Origin: Drechslerella dactyloides | Taxonomy: Eukaryota > Ascomycota > Orbiliomycetes > Orbiliales > Orbiliaceae | Direction of reading: 5' to 3' | NCBI GenBank assembly: GCA_020064725.1 | Contig: JAGTWJ010000007.1 | Span: 868,001 to 932,000, forward strand | DNA length: 64,000 nt | Part shown: piece by piece, positions 60,039 through 64,000 of the stretch | Position numbering within the stretch: the first letter of the stretch is position 1 | Layout: each line of letters starts with the position of its first letter | Position numbers and translations under genes: made by a program | Notes under the pieces: generated by a model | What the model was told of the DNA's origin: nothing | Databases searched by the model: none | The model's input: only the letters and a program-made list of their open reading frames with translations

Positions 60039-63000
60039 ATGGCTCATTTGCTACGAGGCTTAGGTTTAAGCATGCCACTCTCCATCGGTAAGTCGTCCTT
60101 GGCACCGCTTGACCGTTTCTTTCACTACATTCTAGAAGTTTTACAGCTGTCGCCGATATGTGAGGTGACCAGAAAACCGAGACAAGGATAATCTAACGCC
60201 AAAATTTTCTTGTAGTCTTCACGCTCGTTCTGGCATTTTCGGGCGTGCCTGGCACATTCGCCCTCGATTGGGATGGGTTTACCAATAATTTCATTACAGA
60301 TTTTGTACGATCAAATCAGCTCTGTAGTTGTCTTGTTCTTTCCTACCTCGGTCCACTAATACCAATCGTGAAAGGCACCTCTCATAACTCTCTTCGGAGA
60401 GCAAGTAACGAAGCAGTTCCTAAGCGAGTCATTATCAATATGGGATAATATCATCTTTGCTATGGCACCGTTGGGTCTGCTCACCACAATTGTCTCCGTT
60501 ATTCGCGTTTGCGGCACTCCATCCATGCGCGCTTTTATTGGCCGCGCGCAAGAGAGCCCTGGGCAAGCCGAGCTGGAACTCCTCTCTTGTACTTCGGAAA
60601 CGACATCCGAATTGTTCAACGAGGGAGGAATAGCTCGCGTATTTGGGGATCCACGCATCTTGGAGGTCATGGTGAGGCCATCTGGTGAGGTCGCGTCAGG
60701 GAGACTCATTATCGGGCTTTTCTCGGATGTTGGCGAAGATTACTGGGATCAAGTCAAACCATCGGGTTCTGACGGAATTTTCGACAAGAAATCGAGGTCC
60801 CGATACCACCGCCCTAATCTGTCTCTGAACGTGGGGATCACAAAGGTCTCTCCGATAGCTCAATACAGCGCTGCAGCCGTTGGTGCTTTACTCCAAACAG
60901 GTTCGCTGCTCTGATCAAGCTTACACCTAACGAAACTGATTTGAGGGAAATAGGAGTCCTGGTTTTCGCAGCCTGGACAGTGTGCAGTTATCCCAATAGT
61001 TTCAAAATTGCGGAAGGGAAACTAGCGGAGATCTATGCGTATCCTTTGGCCTTTTGTGGCACCGTTTTGGTCTGTTTTGGTGTTTTTCTTTGCGCTTTTA
61101 TTATTGAAAGAAGCACAAATGAGGTCCACTACGTGCAAAAAGCCTCGACGGTTAAGTGTAAAATGTATTGGATTCAACCCGGCGGACAAACCGTCGGTGA
61201 TCAAGTCTTTGGATCATTTATCGCATGCTCTGATGACTCCAATTATATCAGATCAACGAAGGTCCGCCGAAAGATGGGTACTCCTCCCTTGGCATGGATT
61301 GCCGTTACTACTACAGTGATTGGTTTCGTTTCACAATTAGTTGGGCTCCGCGAGATGCATGCGTCGGTTATATTAGCCATGATTGGAGCCACTCTCGCTA
61401 TGGCGATTATTAGAGCTGCTCTTCGAACACGACGCATGGATAAAACAAGGAACGTCCTATTCTCTTTGGAATCGCCCGATGGAGACCGAGAGCAGCACCC
61501 CCTTTTCAAATATCCGAGGCTTCTGCACGGTCACGAGCTGGATTTCTTCGCGCTGCATCTATTCAACATTGACACGATATCAGTTACCGCTGATTTACAT
61601 GCGAGCCTACAAAGTATCCCTTTGGGTGAGTGATGAGCTGTCATGTCGAGGTAGCCAAAGGCCTATAGCTGATAGTACGGTACTGCAGTCTCGGCCCCTT
61701 ACCCCATTAAAGACGTCGGAGATGCCTTGGAAGCCAGACAAAAACTTGCCGACATTACCGGATGCATCGACGGCCATTCCTGGGATGATCTTGAAGTTCG
61801 CACGGTCGCGAGCCAGCTAGCATCTACCATTGAGGGCGTCATGGAAGTGCTTTGCCTAATTCAAAAAGATATACTTCGCTCCGCCTCCTACGAGTGGCCT
61901 ATCAACCTCGATACTAGTTACCACCAAGACCAGTTATCACACATAAACTCAGCTCCCCCACGGTCCACAACCGTCCACCTCAATGTCAAACGGAGGCGGG
62001 ATGGCCGGTCCTGGAGGGCAGATAGCTCGCAACTGGAAGCCTTGCTGGGCTTGTGGGGACTATCCCTCAAGATACACGATGCTTACAGGCGCCCGGACCA
62101 CGTCCCTATCTCGAACAATCGTATTATTGCAGCGTACCCGGACGATTTGGAAAAGGCCGAGATCTGGTCCCATGTCTGGATTGGCTGGAGGGTGCCATTT
62201 CATGAGATTGAATGCATAGTAGAAGATGGGGCGTTTCGATTTCACGGACACGAGGAAACAAGATTGCGCCTTTTTGGGAGCCTCGAGCGTCTGAAGAACG
62301 GCCAGAGATTTCGTGCATACATCGCACCAACGAATAATACAACACTCCGAATGTGTGCTCAAGATATCTTTATACTTTTTTTAGCGGCTGCGGTCCAAGT
62401 TCTGTCAAATATCGGTGGTAAGACGGAAGCCAGGGAGGGGACCATGGAACAAAACCACGCCGAAGGGCTACGGCTCCAAAACTCTACGGTAGAGGCTATG
62501 GCAGACTTCTTCGAGAACAGTGGCTTAGGATCAAGAGAAGATGCTTACATGTGCATAATTCCGATCCTACAGCGCTCAAAGAAGATGCCGAACTTGAAAG
62601 ATGTAGTCGGTATCGCTATAGAACAATCTGGGAAAGATAAAAGAGAGGGCAATTGGGAAGAAGCGGAAGGCCTGTTAAGATGGCTTTCCGAGAGCTCCAA
62701 CAGACTTGGCGATCAACGGCCATACGAGGCGTTGGTCAGTTTATACCGGTCAGCCATGTTGAATCCAGACTCGCTGATATACGGTCTTGGGTTTGATGGT
62801 ATTTGTCGAATGCTGAAGGAAACCATGGTCGTTGATCCGGATATCGAGCAAAGGATCCAAGAATGTGCGTGGGTTGGATTGCGAATCGCGGAAGAGCACG
62901 GATTGAACGACAAAAAAACCGAACTCCTGCGCTCTGGAGCGAAAGAAGATATTGTAAGAGGATACTCACACAATCTGAGTGTCGCCGAATGGGCAAAGAG

Positions 63001-63412
63001 GAACAACTTTATGGTGATGAAGTATCTCTCCGAAAGGCCTAGCAAGGGCGTCAACTGGAACGCGAAAGATGAATTCGGACTTACAGCCTTACACTGGGCT
63101 ATTAAACGACAAAACAATCAGATTTTTGAGCTATTACTCGACTGCAATGTCGATAGTGATATTGAGGATAGTGATGGGCGAACAGCGCTGTCTTACGCAT
63201 CAGAAATCGGATTCGAAATGGCTGTCCGAACTTTGTTGGAGCGAGGTGCAAACGTTTCTCCCGTTTCGAAGAGCAGCGGGAAAACAGCGCTCGAGTATGC
63301 AAAACAAAACCTGCATTTATATTCTGCAGATACCAGAATATCCACTAGAATTCTGTTTGATGTAGTTGGGTACAGCCAAAATCCAAGGCTCTTCAAAATC
63401 AGTGGTGGATAA
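60039..63412 (+). CDS. Multi-pass membrane protein with C-terminal ankyrin repeats
   Basis: My exon model is 60,039-60,087, 60,216-60,304, 60,375-60,900, 60,954-61,625 and 61,689-63,412: 3,060 nt, 1,019 aa. All introns are GT-AG, three with clear branch sites, and all phases fit. Residues ~17-33 are hydrophobic (signal or first span). Residues 47-66 (APLITLFGEQVTKQFLSES) and the following IIFAMAPLG, then SVIRVCG, are a conserved N-terminal signature I know from fungal ankyrin and NLR-like proteins of unknown role. Further hydrophobic spans lie at ~72-90, 210-231, 249-272, 334-353 and 360-378, with MYWIQPGGQTVGDQVF between the fourth and fifth. The long C-terminal part is soluble and ends in three to four ankyrin repeats (~880-995; DEFGLTALHWAIKR, DSDGRTALSYASEIG, GKTALEYAKQN). 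It is probably a membrane-anchored scaffold or receptor. No NACHT or catalytic domain is visible. The frame is fully open and composition is normal. Confidence 0.88.
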
Positions 63413-64000
63413 TAGGCTAGGTTATTACTATCTGGACTGCCAATGTTATACTAATAGCCTATAACATTGATTATGAATTTTTGATTAATTCTATATTCGT
63501 CTGAGAATGGGGGTTTTCTGGGATACAGATTTAGGAAGGGCTGCAAAGTATTAATTTTATATGTAGCCTAGCTTCCTGCAGAAAATGCATTTAAGTCTGG
63601 TGATGTAGATATATGTGTGTGTTAAGGTAGAATTGAGGCCGAGTACGTCTAACCTCTGACTATAACTGTATAAAACAGAAATTTTCTGCAGAAATTGCTG
63701 TTGCTGTAATGGAATATACCTCCCTTTTGATCTTGCCATTTTCACGGAATCTTGATGTCTTCTATCACAGCCTCCATCGCGTCTTCTATGCTATCATCGC
63801 AATATAAGGCATGTTAATTGAATGCCTTCGGGCTTGGTGGTGAATAATCATAACTAAGAGTGACGATCTGTCTATATCTGCTGTTCGAAGGAAGTGTGCT
63901 TTGGGATGTTAGTCTCGCTAGCCTTGTCAGGATTATGTGTGTTCAGGATCTATACTACTTTTGGAATATGAACTGGGAGCTCGTGTAAAAACTAGAGATT
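63413..64000. other. Downstream flank, no gene seen
   Basis: Normal to slightly AT-rich DNA after the stop codon. A 62-codon minus-strand frame at 63,557-63,745 has no recognisable motif. Confidence 0.4.

Noticed and set aside
1..64000. CRISPR arrays, operons, rRNA or tRNA genes
   Set aside because: The DNA is fungal. No regularly spaced repeats were seen, and the few candidate stretches (for example 59,431-59,470 and 38,060-38,220) do not fit a tRNA or 5S rRNA.

Overview
The window looks like a gene-poor, repeat-rich region of a filamentous ascomycete (Pezizomycotina). Three observations support this. Long AT-rich tracts are packed with decayed transposons whose changes are C-to-T and G-to-A transitions, including Trp codons turned into stops, which is the signature of repeat-induced point mutation (RIP). 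The transposons are typical fungal families (Fot1/Pogo, Tc1/mariner, Ty3/Gypsy). The one complete host-type gene has short 53-128 bp introns with fungal-style branch sites. I cannot name the species.

Layout. 1-3,479: AT-rich, nothing recognised. 3,480-5,153: a short LTR remnant, an aldehyde dehydrogenase pseudogene and a 235 bp MITE. 8,672-10,731: a RIP-decayed Fot1/Pogo-like element. 12,329-13,699: a RIP-decayed Tc1/mariner element. 13,828-14,063: a second copy of the MITE, inverted. 15,662-17,120: a broken TAP-like alpha/beta-hydrolase gene. 17,762-28,946: an 11.2 kb Ty3/Gypsy element on the minus strand with 690 bp LTRs, interrupted at 21,829-23,720 by a dead Fot1/Pogo copy. 35,663-37,554: an intact sibling of that nested copy, with perfect 51 bp terminal repeats, TA duplication and a full 583-codon reading frame. 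37,555-49,380: mostly AT-rich DNA. 49,381-51,830: a GC-normal island without a confident gene. 51,831-53,480: a decayed TPR-CHAT protease gene. 58,218-59,314: a 1.1 kb foldback element whose ends resemble those of the intact Fot1/Pogo element. 60,039-63,412: a five-exon gene for a multi-membrane-span, ankyrin-repeat protein (1,019 aa), the only intact host gene I can support.

How the parts relate. The transposons give a relative history: the Gypsy element came first, a Fot1/Pogo copy jumped into its RT/RNase H region, both were mutated by RIP, and a clean Fot1/Pogo copy sits 12 kb away, so it probably arrived later. The foldback element lacks a transposase but carries the same paired motif near its ends and could be moved by that transposase. 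Short repeats (MITEs, the 228 bp LTR) are far less mutated than the long ones. The broken metabolic genes and the CHAT and ankyrin loci at the right edge suggest an accessory, fast-changing part of the genome.

All alignments were done by eye. No database search or composition statistic was computed.
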